A DNA stretch of 64,000 nt from Cesiribacter sp. SM1 (GTDB lineage Bacteria; Bacteroidota; Bacteroidia; Cytophagales; Cyclobacteriaceae). Both the position numbers and the translations under genes were made by a program. Below the pieces are notes generated by a model. The model saw only the letters and a list, made by a program, of their open reading frames with translations. It was not told the origin of the DNA and made no database searches. Location of the stretch: assembly GCF_020178975.1 (NCBI RefSeq), contig NZ_JAHXBU010000007.1, positions 1-64,000 of the forward strand. The letters are read 5' to 3'. How positions within the stretch are numbered: the first letter of the stretch is position 1; every line of letters begins with the position of its first letter. Positions 7,276-15,475 of the stretch are shown here, one piece after another.

Positions 7276-8442
7276 TCAGTAGCTCATTTCAACAATCTGG
7301 TAAACATCATCGGGCTTAATATCCCTGCGCTCTCCGAGTCCCTGCCAGCCTCTTTCTTCAAATCGTTTGGCTATTATTTTGGCAGTACCCTGGTAATGAT
7401 CAGTGTATTCTGACAGGCGGGTTTTGATCTCCAGCTGGTGAAAGAAACTAACCGTTTGATCAATTGCACCCTCGGCTTTTTCTTCAAGGCTGCCGCTGGT
7501 TATCCCCCATACTCTTTCAGCGTATTGGGCCAGCTTGTCCTTTTTGTTCTCAAATTTATATTTGTACAGGCTGGGAGCTATAATGGCAAGAGTTCTGGCG
7601 TGGTCTATGCCATAGAGGGCCGTTAGTTCGTGCGCGATCATGTGGGTGGCCCAATCGGTAGGTACTCCTTTCTGAATTAAACCATTCAGGGCCATGGTAC
7701 AGCACCACATAAAGTTAGACGCAGCTTCATAATCTGTAGGGTCTTTAAGCACCCTGGGACCTACCTCTATCAGGGTAAGCAGTATTCCCTCAGCAAACCT
7801 GTCCTGCAAATAGGCATGAGCCGGATAAGTAAGATATTGCTCCAGCACATGGGTAAAGGCATCCGTAATGCCATTCTGGATCTGTCGCAGCGGCAGGGTA
7901 TGAATCACCTGTGGGTCGAGTATTGAGAATACAGGAAAAAGGCCCGGACCGCCCATGGTGCGTTTTTCTTTGATTTCAGAGCGGTTTATAACGGCTCCTG
8001 AATTCATTTCCGAACCAGTAGCAGGCAGGGTGAGCACTGCGCCAAAAGGCATGCCTTTGCCTTCTTCTGTTCTGATGCTTTTTTCCAGGATGTCCCAGGC
8101 ATTGTCTCCGCTATGGGTGGCTGCTGCAGAAATAAACTTGGTACCATCAATCACAGAGCCTCCGCCAACGGCAAGCAAAAAGTTTATACTCTTTTCCCTG
8201 ATAAGCCGCACGGCCTTCATCAGAGTTTCGTATTCAGGATTTGGCTCTATGCCCCCGAATTCTTCTACATGATGATCTTTCAGTGCCGCGACAACCTGGT
8301 CGTACACCCCATTCTTTTTAATGCTGCCACCGCCATATAATATCAGCACCCTTGCATTGGCGGGTACCTCTTTGGCTAGTGCAGCAATCTTGTTTTTACC
8401 AAAAATAATTTTTGTTGGATTTTTAAATTCAAAGTCTCTCAT
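7276..8442 (-). CDS. yqhD: Iron-containing alcohol dehydrogenase, YqhD/BDH type
   Basis: NAD(P)H-dependent group III alcohol dehydrogenase, 388 residues. The N-terminal dinucleotide-binding half has YGGGSIKKNGVY (36-47) and AVGGGSVIDGTK (91-102). The metal ligands are visible as Asp194, His198, His267 and His281, at the same numbers as in E. coli YqhD, with His271 in between. Enzymes of this group reduce short-chain and reactive aldehydes such as those from lipid peroxidation. The gene is monocistronic. Gly38-Gly39-Gly40-Ser41 at the cofactor site is the YqhD/BDH pattern, favouring NADPH, but the cofactor is inferred. Confidence 0.9.
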   Translation of the reverse strand: MRDFEFKNPTKIIFGKNKIAALAKEVPANARVLILYGGGSIKKNGVYDQVVAALKDHHVEEFGGIEPNPEYETLMKAVRLIREKSINFLLAVGGGSVIDGTKFISAAATHSGDNAWDILEKSIRTEEGKGMPFGAVLTLPATGSEMNSGAVINRSEIKEKRTMGGPGLFPVFSILDPQVIHTLPLRQIQNGITDAFTHVLEQYLTYPAHAYLQDRFAEGILLTLIEVGPRVLKDPTDYEAASNFMWCCTMALNGLIQKGVPTDWATHMIAHELTALYGIDHARTLAIIAPSLYKYKFENKKDKLAQYAERVWGITSGSLEEKAEGAIDQTVSFFHQLEIKTRLSEYTDHYQGTAKIIAKRFEERGWQGLGERRDIKPDDVYQIVEMSY

Positions 8443-8763
8443 AGTATGGAATGCCAGTATTGGCTAAAAATAATTATTATCAATGTACGGGCTTTGCTGG
8501 TGAATAAGAGCTGCCGCCTACTCAGGAAACTGCAAAGCCGGGGCTAAGTTAATGCAGGGAAGAACAAATTTAGCAATGCCCCGCGCTCTGCCTGGTGATA
8601 AATGATCTGTGGGTTGTTTTCTATTCTTGCCGTTCAGCCTGAAGATAGTGGGTTCAGTATTTTTGAAAATGTAATTAGTACCACATCCGTAAAAAAAATC
8701 AAGCAGACCTTGCCAGTTGGCTAAGTCTGCCTGATCTCTTCCGTTGATTATTAGTGTGTGCGT
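8443..8763 (-). terminator. Intergenic region with a strong hairpin
   Basis: No gene. An ATCAAGCAGAC...GTCTGCCTGAT stem (8698-8735), followed on the minus strand by eight T, terminates the small gene that ends at 8764. The rest should contain the dehydrogenase promoter. Confidence 0.7.
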
Positions 8764-8997
8764 TTAACTTAAATCTTTGCGGCTTCTGGTGCCACGCCCC
8801 TGGTTACCACCCAGGCCTGCCCCTGCAGCTGCGTCTCCTACATCTTTGTTAAGTTCCGCACCCGGAATGGCAGAAACATCTGTTTTCTCCAGATCTTCGG
8901 TTTCAAACTTGCCTTTTTTACCATTCAGGTCGGCTCTGTTATCAACATCTGCATTTTTTGGGTGCTTGTTATTATCGGGCATTCTATTTACTTCCAT
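8764..8997 (-). CDS. Small hydrophilic hypothetical protein
   Basis: 77 residues, unrecognised. It is rich in Asn, Asp, Lys and Gly with no hydrophobic core, so it is probably disordered. A tail of Gly and Ala (GDAAAGAGLGGNQGRGTRSR) precedes the end. Low-complexity proteins like this are often stress-induced in Bacteroidota, which is a general impression and not evidence for a role. Support for the gene is its clear terminator and good coding composition. The second Met (MPDNNK, start at 8982) is an alternative start. Confidence 0.6.
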   Translation of the reverse strand: MEVNRMPDNNKHPKNADVDNRADLNGKKGKFETEDLEKTDVSAIPGAELNKDVGDAAAGAGLGGNQGRGTRSRKDLS

Positions 8998-9340
8998 ATT
9001 ATTAATCGTTTAATGTTCTCTCTATTAAGTTATTACGGAGCTATTGCTATGGGGTTTATTTCCAGGGGCAGCCTTGCAAGGTTTACGGGCAGAGAGAATC
9101 CTGTCTCCTACAGGGCTGCAGGCTTATATGCGAGGCTGCACTTACTGTACAGGCTAACTAAAGAACAACAAACAACAACGATAGAGTCTTTAAGCACACT
9201 GGGTCTAAAGTGTGCTGTTTCCATATAAATTTTCTGCTGCAAGAACTTTTTTAATTCACACAAAGTATTACATTAGCATTGTGATAGTAATACTATCTTT
9301 GCACTATAACTTACTATTACACAAGTAATATCAACTGCCT
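8998..9340 (+). promoter_or_regulatory. Promoter and candidate operators of the sulP-carbonic anhydrase-tetR operon
   Basis: No gene. A -7 type element TATCTTTG (9294-9301, consensus TAnnTTTG) overlaps the palindrome GATAGTA-A-TACTATC (9283-9297). A second palindrome TATTAC-acaa-GTAATA lies at 9315-9330, and an inverted half-site AGTATTAC at 9264-9271. All share a GTAATA(C) half-site, so a dimeric regulator, probably the TetR encoded third in the operon, likely binds here. No well-spaced TTG (-33) was found. Confidence 0.55.
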
Positions 9341-9667
9341 ATGATAAATTTGAAAGAACTGAAGCACGATCTGCCTGCGGGTATAGTCGCCTTTCTGGTA
9401 GCAGTGCCTCTCAGCCTGGGTATTGCCATGGCATCCGGAGCCCTCCTCTTTTCCGGTATTATAGCCGGTATCGTAGGTGGGGTTGTTGTAAGCCTTATCA
9501 GTGGTTCACAGCTTGGTGTTAGCGGCCCTGCGTCCGGTTTGGCTGTTATTGTATTAAGTACGATCGAAAGCCTGGGCAAAATCGAGATTTTCCTATCGGC
9601 TGTTTTCCTGGGGGGTATTATTCAGTTAGCCCTCGTCATAGCAGCTCAAATTAATTCCAGCCTTTAA
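9341..9667 (+). pseudogene. SulP-family anion transporter, N-terminal remnant
   Basis: The first 95 or so residues match the start of SulP transporters ([23 protein letters not shown], then [18 protein letters not shown]), which carry bicarbonate or sulfate in Bacteroidota and usually exceed 500 residues. Here the protein stops after 108 residues, at [16 protein letters not shown]. The break comes after [10 protein letters not shown], where homologues continue with further helices, and the carbonic anhydrase follows after only 13 nt. An internal deletion that removed about four fifths of the gene is the simplest explanation. The promoter and the downstream genes look intact, so the leftover may act only as a leader. 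Confidence 0.75.
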
Positions 9668-9680
9668 AAATAAATATAAT

Positions 9681-10346
9681 ATGAGAACGCAAACTAAAGA
9701 AACACAGGCTAAGCTTACCCCACAAAGAGCCAGGGAAATACTATTGGAGGGCAACCAGCGCTTTGTCAATAACCTGAAGGTAAACAGGAACCTGCTGCAA
9801 CAGGTAAACGAAACCTCCCAGAATCAGTATCCATTTGCCATTGTGTTAAGCTGTATTGATTCCAGGACCTCTGCAGAGCTAATTTTTGACCAGGGGCTGG
9901 GTGATATTTTCAGCACCAGAATTGCCGGGAATGTTGTGAACGAAGATATTCTGGGTAGCATGGAATTTGCTTGTAAAGTAGCAGGTTCCAAGCTAATTGT
10001 GGTGCTGGGGCATACAAACTGTGGTGCGATCAAAGGTGCCTGCGACAACGTACAGCTGGGGTACCTCACAGGTCTGGTTAATAAAATAAAGCCTTCTGTA
10101 GACTCTATCCGTTATACAGGAGACAAGAGTTCTGCAAATTCAGATTTTGTAGAAAGAGTTGCCGAAGCCAATGTAAGGCGCATGACCGACGAAATTGTAG
10201 CGAAAAGTCCTATTTTGAGCGATATGATTGAAAAAGGAGAGATAGGCATAGTAGGCGGGATGTATAACATAGAGACTGGCATTGTTGAATTTTATGAGCC
10301 AGCAGAGAAAAAGAACAAACTTAAGCATGAAGAGGCTGCTGGCTAA
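9681..10346 (+). CDS. Beta-class carbonic anhydrase
   Basis: Interconverts carbon dioxide and bicarbonate in the cytosol using zinc. In the 221 residues the zinc ligands are Cys58, His111 and Cys114, and the Asp60-Arg62 pair sits in CIDSR. GNVVNEDILGSMEF and HTNCGAIKGA are family signatures. It lies 13 nt after the SulP remnant and overlaps the start of the TetR gene, so the three form one operon. SulP/carbonic anhydrase pairs are common in this phylum and act together in bicarbonate supply. Here the transporter half appears lost, which leaves the enzyme to work alone. Confidence 0.93.
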   Translation: MRTQTKETQAKLTPQRAREILLEGNQRFVNNLKVNRNLLQQVNETSQNQYPFAIVLSCIDSRTSAELIFDQGLGDIFSTRIAGNVVNEDILGSMEFACKVAGSKLIVVLGHTNCGAIKGACDNVQLGYLTGLVNKIKPSVDSIRYTGDKSSANSDFVERVAEANVRRMTDEIVAKSPILSDMIEKGEIGIVGGMYNIETGIVEFYEPAEKKNKLKHEEAAG

Positions 10347-11007
10347 TATCAATATTAAAGTAGATGATAAAATATACCTGAAAGATCCTGAAACTTCTGA
10401 GATTGGCAGAAACATCATAAAAAATGGCATACTGCTGATCGACGAACTGGGGCTGGAGTCTTTTACCTTCAGGAAACTTGCAGAACGCATTGGCTCAACC
10501 GAAGCTACCATTTACAGGTATTTCGAGAGTAAGCATAAGCTGCTTATTTACCTGATATCCTGGTACTGGAGCTGGCAGGAGTATCGGTTAATGTTTGCCA
10601 TCAGCAATATAGAATCTGCAGAAACAAGGCTGAAGATTGCAATAAGGATTTTATCCGGAGAAATAAACCAGGATATGGATTTTGCCCATATAGATGAAGA
10701 AACGCTGCAGCGCATTGTGGTGGCCGAGTCGGCTAAAGCCTATCTGACCAAAGGAGTGGACATCGATAATAAAGAGGGTTTCTTTCTCAGTTACAAACGC
10801 TTTTGCAGGCGCATTGCTGATCTGATCAGGGAGTTTAATCCCGATTACCCTTATCCGGCTTCACTGGTATCTACACTTGCTGAAAGTGCTCATTACCAGA
10901 AATTCTTTGCCCGACATTTGCCATCGCTTACCAACATTAAAGAAAACAGCGAGAAGCACCTGGAGGACTTTCTGCTTGATCTGACCTTTAAAACGATAAG
11001 CAGATAA
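10327..11007 (+). CDS. TetR/AcrR-family transcriptional regulator
   Basis: 226 residues from the ATG at 10327, which overlaps the end of the carbonic anhydrase gene by 20 nt. An earlier start at 10282 would add 15 residues without domain support. The helix-turn-helix is at about residues 43-66 (LESFTFRKLAERIGSTEATIYRYF), followed by the SKHKLL helix and a helical ligand domain with no close match I can name. It has a longer N terminus than usual before the DNA-binding domain. Coupling to the operon and the GTAATAC palindromes at 9264-9330 suggest autoregulation. The inducer is unknown. Confidence 0.88.
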   Translation: MKRLLANINIKVDDKIYLKDPETSEIGRNIIKNGILLIDELGLESFTFRKLAERIGSTEATIYRYFESKHKLLIYLISWYWSWQEYRLMFAISNIESAETRLKIAIRILSGEINQDMDFAHIDEETLQRIVVAESAKAYLTKGVDIDNKEGFFLSYKRFCRRIADLIREFNPDYPYPASLVSTLAESAHYQKFFARHLPSLTNIKENSEKHLEDFLLDLTFKTISR

Positions 11008-11041
11008 CTCATACAAACCTGCTTTCAGAAAATTGAAAGAG

Positions 11042-11079
11042 AAAGAGAGCCCCTGATTATATGGTCGGAGGCTCTCTTT
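11042..11079. terminator. Bidirectional terminator between tetR and gntP
   Basis: AAAGAGAGCC (11042-11051) pairs with GGCTCTCTTT (11070-11079), with T runs on both sides for the two convergent genes. Confidence 0.8.
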
Positions 11080-11097
11080 TTTATTCTTAAGCCTGAG

Positions 11098-12444
11098 TCA
11101 GATCAAAGCGTTCAGGAGCAGTGCCATGCCAAAACCGCTTAGCGCAATCAGGGTGGTCATAACCGTCCATGACTGGAAGGTTTGCTTTTCGTTCAGACCA
11201 AAATACCTGCTTACCAGCCAGAAACCACTGTCGTTCACATGGGATAGAATGCTGGCTCCGGAAGCAATTGAAATTACCATCAGTGCTTTTTGCATATCGC
11301 TATAAACAACTCCCTCCAGCAGGGAGGCCGTCATGCCGGCAGCGGTGATCATGGCCACTGTAGAGGATCCCTGCATGATGCGGATTGCCGCCGCGGTGAG
11401 AAAAGCAAAAACCATGGCAGAGAAGCCCATATCCGTCATGGCTTCTGCCAGCATTTTACCTGCACCTGTTTCAGTTAGTATTTGTTTGAACACACCTCCC
11501 GCACCCGTAATCAGGATAATGATGCCTGCAGGCGCGAGTGATTGCGTGGTGATATCGAGCATGGTTTTGCTGCTGTAGCCCCTGCGCAGGCCCAGGAGGT
11601 ACCAGGCAAAAAGGTTTGCAATGATAAGCGCAATAAAGGGATGTCCTACAAAAGCCAGCCAGTTCTTTAACTCCTCCGAGATGCCTAAACCTGTAGCCAG
11701 GGGGCTGTTGGTAAGGGTGTTTACCAGAATGAGTACTAATGGTAAGCCAACCAGGGCACCAATGAGGCCAGCAGAAGGCAGCTCCTCCAGCTCTGCCTTG
11801 GTTTCAATATAATCAGGTGTTGCTACCTGTATTTTACCGGCTATGTAGCTGCCAAATACGGGGCCGCTGATGATGGCTGCCGGTATACCGGCCAACACAC
11901 CGGCCAGAATTACCCAGCCCAGGTCGGCACCCAAAATATCGGCTACGGCTACAGGGCCGGGTGTGGGGGGAATAAATGCATGCGTAATGGCCAGGCCAGC
12001 CAGTAGTGGTATGCCATAGAGCAGCAGCGATTTGCCGGTTTTCTTTTGCAGTGCATACACTACCGGTACCAGTATCACAAAACCAACATCAAAAAAAACA
12101 GGAATGGCCACCAGAAAGCCTGTAGCCATAAGAGCCCAGGAGGCTCGCTTTTCTCCAGTTTTGCTAAGTATGTGCGCCGCCAGGGCCTGTACACCACCTG
12201 AGTGCTCCAGGATAGCTCCAAACATGGCACCTAAGCCTACCACAATGGCAATAAACCCCAGGGTACTGCCCATGCCTACCTGTACACTTTCAATGATCTG
12301 CAGGGGCGGCATACCCGCCAGCAGGCCAACGGCAATACTGGCCATGAGCAGCGACAGAAATGCCTGTATCCTGAAATACAGAATAAACAGCAGCAGCAGA
12401 GCAATGCCCAGCAGTACTGCCACCAGCAGTGAATAGTCGATCAT
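11098..12444 (-). CDS. gntP: GntP-family gluconate:proton symporter
   Basis: Inner-membrane permease with about twelve to fourteen helices, 448 residues from the ATG at 12444. The longer open frame to 12549 begins in repetitive sequence and is unlikely to be translated. The family is recognised from GLGAMFGAILEHSGGVQALA near the N terminus, HAFIPPTPGPVAVADILGAD in the middle and MQGSSTVAMITAAGM plus SHVNDSGFWLVSRYFGL at the C terminus. It imports gluconate or a related sugar acid. The next gene upstream on the same strand encodes gluconokinase fused to 6-phosphogluconate dehydrogenase, so transport, activation and oxidation of gluconate are encoded together. Confidence 0.92.
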   Translation of the reverse strand: MIDYSLLVAVLLGIALLLLFILYFRIQAFLSLLMASIAVGLLAGMPPLQIIESVQVGMGSTLGFIAIVVGLGAMFGAILEHSGGVQALAAHILSKTGEKRASWALMATGFLVAIPVFFDVGFVILVPVVYALQKKTGKSLLLYGIPLLAGLAITHAFIPPTPGPVAVADILGADLGWVILAGVLAGIPAAIISGPVFGSYIAGKIQVATPDYIETKAELEELPSAGLIGALVGLPLVLILVNTLTNSPLATGLGISEELKNWLAFVGHPFIALIIANLFAWYLLGLRRGYSSKTMLDITTQSLAPAGIIILITGAGGVFKQILTETGAGKMLAEAMTDMGFSAMVFAFLTAAAIRIMQGSSTVAMITAAGMTASLLEGVVYSDMQKALMVISIASGASILSHVNDSGFWLVSRYFGLNEKQTFQSWTVMTTLIALSGFGMALLLNALI

Positions 12445-12483
12445 GAGGGGGAGAGTGGGTTGGATGGTTTTTTTGAGAACAGT

Positions 12484-12670
12484 AGATGGAAGTTGGAGCT
12501 TAGAAGACAGACAATGGATGAAAGACAATAGATAATAGATTACTGACATAGCAAGTGTTAGCCATCAGCTTCGAGGGGAACAATAAAGGGGTGTATGCAT
12601 TCCTGGCATCACTCCATTGTCCACCATCTATTGTCTAAAGTCTATCGTCCCTCATCTATCATCTTTTTTC
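12484..12670. repeat. Inverted low-complexity intergenic repeat, locus A
   Basis: GACAATGG (12510-12517) and AGACAATAGAT (12522-12532 region) reappear inverted as CCATTGTC (12614-12621) and ATCTATTGTCT (12626-12636). Both arms are chains of short words such as AGACAATAGAT and GATGAAAGAC. A similar structure with different words lies at 52568-52650. It separates gntP from the gluconokinase fusion. Confidence 0.6.
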
Positions 12671-12692
12671 TAAGCTCTTACTTCCAGACCCA

Positions 12693-14603
12693 TCAAAGCG
12701 GCTTCCAGATGGTGTGGAACGACTGCTCTGCGGGTTTGTCTTTTCGCTTATAGGTGTGGGCACCAAAATAGTCCCGCTGGGCCTGTAGCAGGTTAGCCGG
12801 AGAGTCTGCTGTTTGCAAACCCAGGTAGTAGTTCAGTGCAGCAGATAAAACAGGTAAGGCAAAGCCCGATTGTAACCCCTGGGCGATCACCGAAGCAAAG
12901 CCGTTCTGCAGTTGTTTCATCCTGTCAACAAACTCCGGGGCCATCAAAATGCTTTCAGAGCTCTTGAATACCTCCACCAGCTCTTCCATCAGTTGCGAAC
13001 GAATGATACAGCCATTGGTCCAGATACGGGAAATTTCGCTGAAGTTAAGCTTCCACTGGAAGTCATCAGATACCTGCTGCATCAGGTTGAAACCAATGTC
13101 GTGGTTAATGATGCGGGTGGCTTCATAGGCTTTTCTGATGTTAGCCATGTACTCCTGTTTGTTGATGCCCCCTGCCTGCTGGGTTTGGTGCTGGTACAGT
13201 TCAGCTGCTTTAACCCTTTTATCTTTGAAGGAGGAGAGGGAGCGGGCCATCACTGCCTCGGTTAATGGCCCATAGGGAACCCCATGCTCCAGTGCCGCGG
13301 CAACAGACCAGCCACCGGTACCTTTCTGGGCTGCTTTATCCAGTATTTTATCGAGCAGCAGTTCGCCATTTTCCTGTTTTTGAAGAATATCGATGGTGAT
13401 CTCCAGCAGGTAGCTTTCCAGGCCGCTGCGTTGCCATTCGGTAAACTCCTGTGCAATTTCCCAGGGCGACAGCTGCAGGTAATAGCGGAGCAAATAATAG
13501 GTTTCTGACAGCAGCTGCATTTCTGCATATTCAATGCCGTTGTGTACCATTTTTACAAAATGGCCGGCCCCATCGGGTCCAATATAAGTAGTGCAGGGCT
13601 TGCCGTTCTTATCTTTCGCTGCTATTGTTTCGAGGTATTTAGATACCAGCTGATAACCTTCCTGTGGGCCACCCGGCATCATGGAGGGGCCTTTCAGGGC
13701 ACCTTCCTCACCGCCAGATATGCCGGTACCAACAAAGCGGATGCCCAGCTCTGCCAGCTCTGCTGTGCGGCGGTTTGTATCTTTGTAAAGCGAATTGCCA
13801 CCGTCTATGATCACATCGCCCTTATCCAGCAGGGGGAGTAGCTCTTTTATCTGATAATCAACTACGGGACCGGCCACAATCATCAGCAAAATTTTGCGTG
13901 GTGTCTCCAGCGATTTTACAAAAGCGGCAATATCATCAAAGGGCTGCAGGTTGTTTAGGTGCGAATTTTCGAGCAGCACTTTTTTTGCAATATCTACTTC
14001 CTTTTCTGGCACATGCCGGTTGTAGATAGATAGGTTGATGTTTTTGGAGGCAAGGTTAAGGGCCAGGCTTTTGCCCATTACGCCCATGCCAACAATGCCA
14101 AATTCGGATTGTGTAGCTGTATTTTTCAATTTACTTATAATTTGCTGAACGATAATATCTGGTGGTGGTGCTATGCTTATGTGTATGCCATAGGCTGGTT
14201 TTTCAAGTGTTTCCAGCTGTGAATCCAGCAGGGCCGGGGGCATGTAGTGTCCTGTTCGGGCGGCAATACGATCCATAAGCATATCGCGTGAGCCTTCCAG
14301 GAAGATCCATTGAATCAGTGAGTGAGGAATAGACTGCAGGGTAATGCGGTATTTCTCCTTCAGGGCCGAGCAGGCCAGTACCGCGCCTCCCATTTGCTCC
14401 CAGTGAATGATTGACTTTGCAAGCTCTTCGAGCCAGTCCTGCCGGTCTTCGTCGTTAAGTGCAATGCCATTGCCCATTTTAGTTACATTGGTCGCCGGGT
14501 GGAAATCGTCTGCATCGTAAAATGGAAGGTTTAATTCTTGGGCGAGCATTCTGCCTACGGTGGTTTTACCGCTGCCAGATACCCCCATGACTATAAAAAT
14601 CAT
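12693..14603 (-). CDS. Gluconokinase / 6-phosphogluconate dehydrogenase fusion
   Basis: Bifunctional enzyme of 636 residues. Residues 1-160 are a GntK-type gluconokinase with P-loop GVSGSGKTT (7-15), DADDFHP and CSALKEKYR, and phosphorylate gluconate. Residues 167-636 are a full decarboxylating 6-phosphogluconate dehydrogenase with nucleotide motif GIVGMGVMG (169-177), GISGGEEGALKGPSMMPGG, the catalytic GHFVKMVHNGIEY and KGTGGWS, and make ribulose 5-phosphate and reduced cofactor. The linker is only a few residues. Both halves look complete. With GntP next door this gives direct channelling of gluconate into the pentose phosphate pathway without glucose-6-phosphate dehydrogenase. Confidence 0.95.
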   Translation of the reverse strand: MIFIVMGVSGSGKTTVGRMLAQELNLPFYDADDFHPATNVTKMGNGIALNDEDRQDWLEELAKSIIHWEQMGGAVLACSALKEKYRITLQSIPHSLIQWIFLEGSRDMLMDRIAARTGHYMPPALLDSQLETLEKPAYGIHISIAPPPDIIVQQIISKLKNTATQSEFGIVGMGVMGKSLALNLASKNINLSIYNRHVPEKEVDIAKKVLLENSHLNNLQPFDDIAAFVKSLETPRKILLMIVAGPVVDYQIKELLPLLDKGDVIIDGGNSLYKDTNRRTAELAELGIRFVGTGISGGEEGALKGPSMMPGGPQEGYQLVSKYLETIAAKDKNGKPCTTYIGPDGAGHFVKMVHNGIEYAEMQLLSETYYLLRYYLQLSPWEIAQEFTEWQRSGLESYLLEITIDILQKQENGELLLDKILDKAAQKGTGGWSVAAALEHGVPYGPLTEAVMARSLSSFKDKRVKAAELYQHQTQQAGGINKQEYMANIRKAYEATRIINHDIGFNLMQQVSDDFQWKLNFSEISRIWTNGCIIRSQLMEELVEVFKSSESILMAPEFVDRMKQLQNGFASVIAQGLQSGFALPVLSAALNYYLGLQTADSPANLLQAQRDYFGAHTYKRKDKPAEQSFHTIWKPL

Positions 14604-14941
14604 CTTTTGTCTTAGGGTTAAAAATCAGAATCTTTTATCGGATTCTCCTGAAATTGTTAAAAAAACGAAAAATCAGGGATATTTTAAACTATATGGCTGG
14701 TAAGATGCATAATTACTACATCTCAGGCTAAAAAATACTGCTATGGCAATCAAGTAACCGCCGGCTACTCTTGTTTATGCTGTTCTGCCAGTATTTTCAA
14801 AGACTCTTTTTTTGCAAATTCCTGCCTCACATAGTGTGTTATATCCGCTGCAGCGCTTAAATAAATTTTCCTGCTGCTTGAAACATCTGCGTCGTTAAGC
14901 TACTTTGTTTTTCAGGAAACAAGCTAATCAAATTAAATTAT
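14604..14941. other. Divergent promoter region
   Basis: No gene seen in 338 nt between the gluconokinase fusion (minus) and the deaminase (plus). I did not find a convincing promoter pair. Confidence 0.4.
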
Positions 14942-15376
14942 ATGGATGAATTTATGAAACTGGCCATAGCCGAAGCACAAAAGGGCAGGAGCGAGGGCGG
15001 AATTCCAATAGGTTCTGTGTTGGTAAAGGATGGGAGGGTTGTGGCAAGCGGCCATAATAAAAGGGTACAGGAAAACAACCCGATCCTGCATGGCGAAATG
15101 GACTGCCTCAACAATGCCGGGCGCATAGGCAGCTACCGCAACACAGTTATATACTCTACCCTGATGCCCTGTTATATGTGTGCCGGCACCATTGTACAAT
15201 TTAAAATACCCAGGGTGGTTGTTGGGGAGTCGCAGACATTTTCCGGTGCCCGCGAATTTATGGAATCGCACGGCGTAGAGGTTGTAGACCTGAACCTGCC
15301 GGAATGTATTAACATGATGCAGGAATTTATAGCGGAGAAGCCGGAACTCTGGAATGAAGATATTATGGAACTGTAG
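14942..15376 (+). CDS. Cytosine deaminase, yeast Fcy1-like (CDA fold)
   Basis: Zinc-dependent nucleobase deaminase of 144 residues. The zinc site is His50-Gly-Glu52 and Pro76-Cys77-x-x-Cys80. The match is closest to the fungal small cytosine deaminase: GGIPIGSVLVKDG, HGEMDCLNNAGR, PRVVVGESQTFSGA and the ending EKPELWNEDI follow the yeast enzyme almost block by block. TadA and guanine deaminases end differently. It would convert cytosine to uracil in pyrimidine salvage. E. coli-type CodA is an unrelated amidohydrolase. The gene is single and ends at a strong hairpin shared with pgi. Substrate is inferred from similarity. Confidence 0.85.
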   Translation: MDEFMKLAIAEAQKGRSEGGIPIGSVLVKDGRVVASGHNKRVQENNPILHGEMDCLNNAGRIGSYRNTVIYSTLMPCYMCAGTIVQFKIPRVVVGESQTFSGAREFMESHGVEVVDLNLPECINMMQEFIAEKPELWNEDIMEL

Positions 15377-15405
15377 CTGGAAGAATACTTTTTAACTGAC
15401 AATAA

Positions 15406-15454
15406 AAAATCCCCCTATTCTAAAACCTTAGGTTCGTAAGAGTAGGGGGATTTT
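15406..15454. terminator. Bidirectional terminator between deaminase and pgi
   Basis: AAAATCCCCCTA (15406-15417) pairs with TAGGGGGATTTT (15443-15454). Confidence 0.85.
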
Positions 15455-15475
15455 AATCTTGCAGCCAATGGCTGA

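Noticed and set aside
9191-9216. Hairpin AGCACAC-n-GTGTGCT before the sulP remnant
   Set aside because: Lacks a T run and lies far upstream of the promoter element; no function can be supported.
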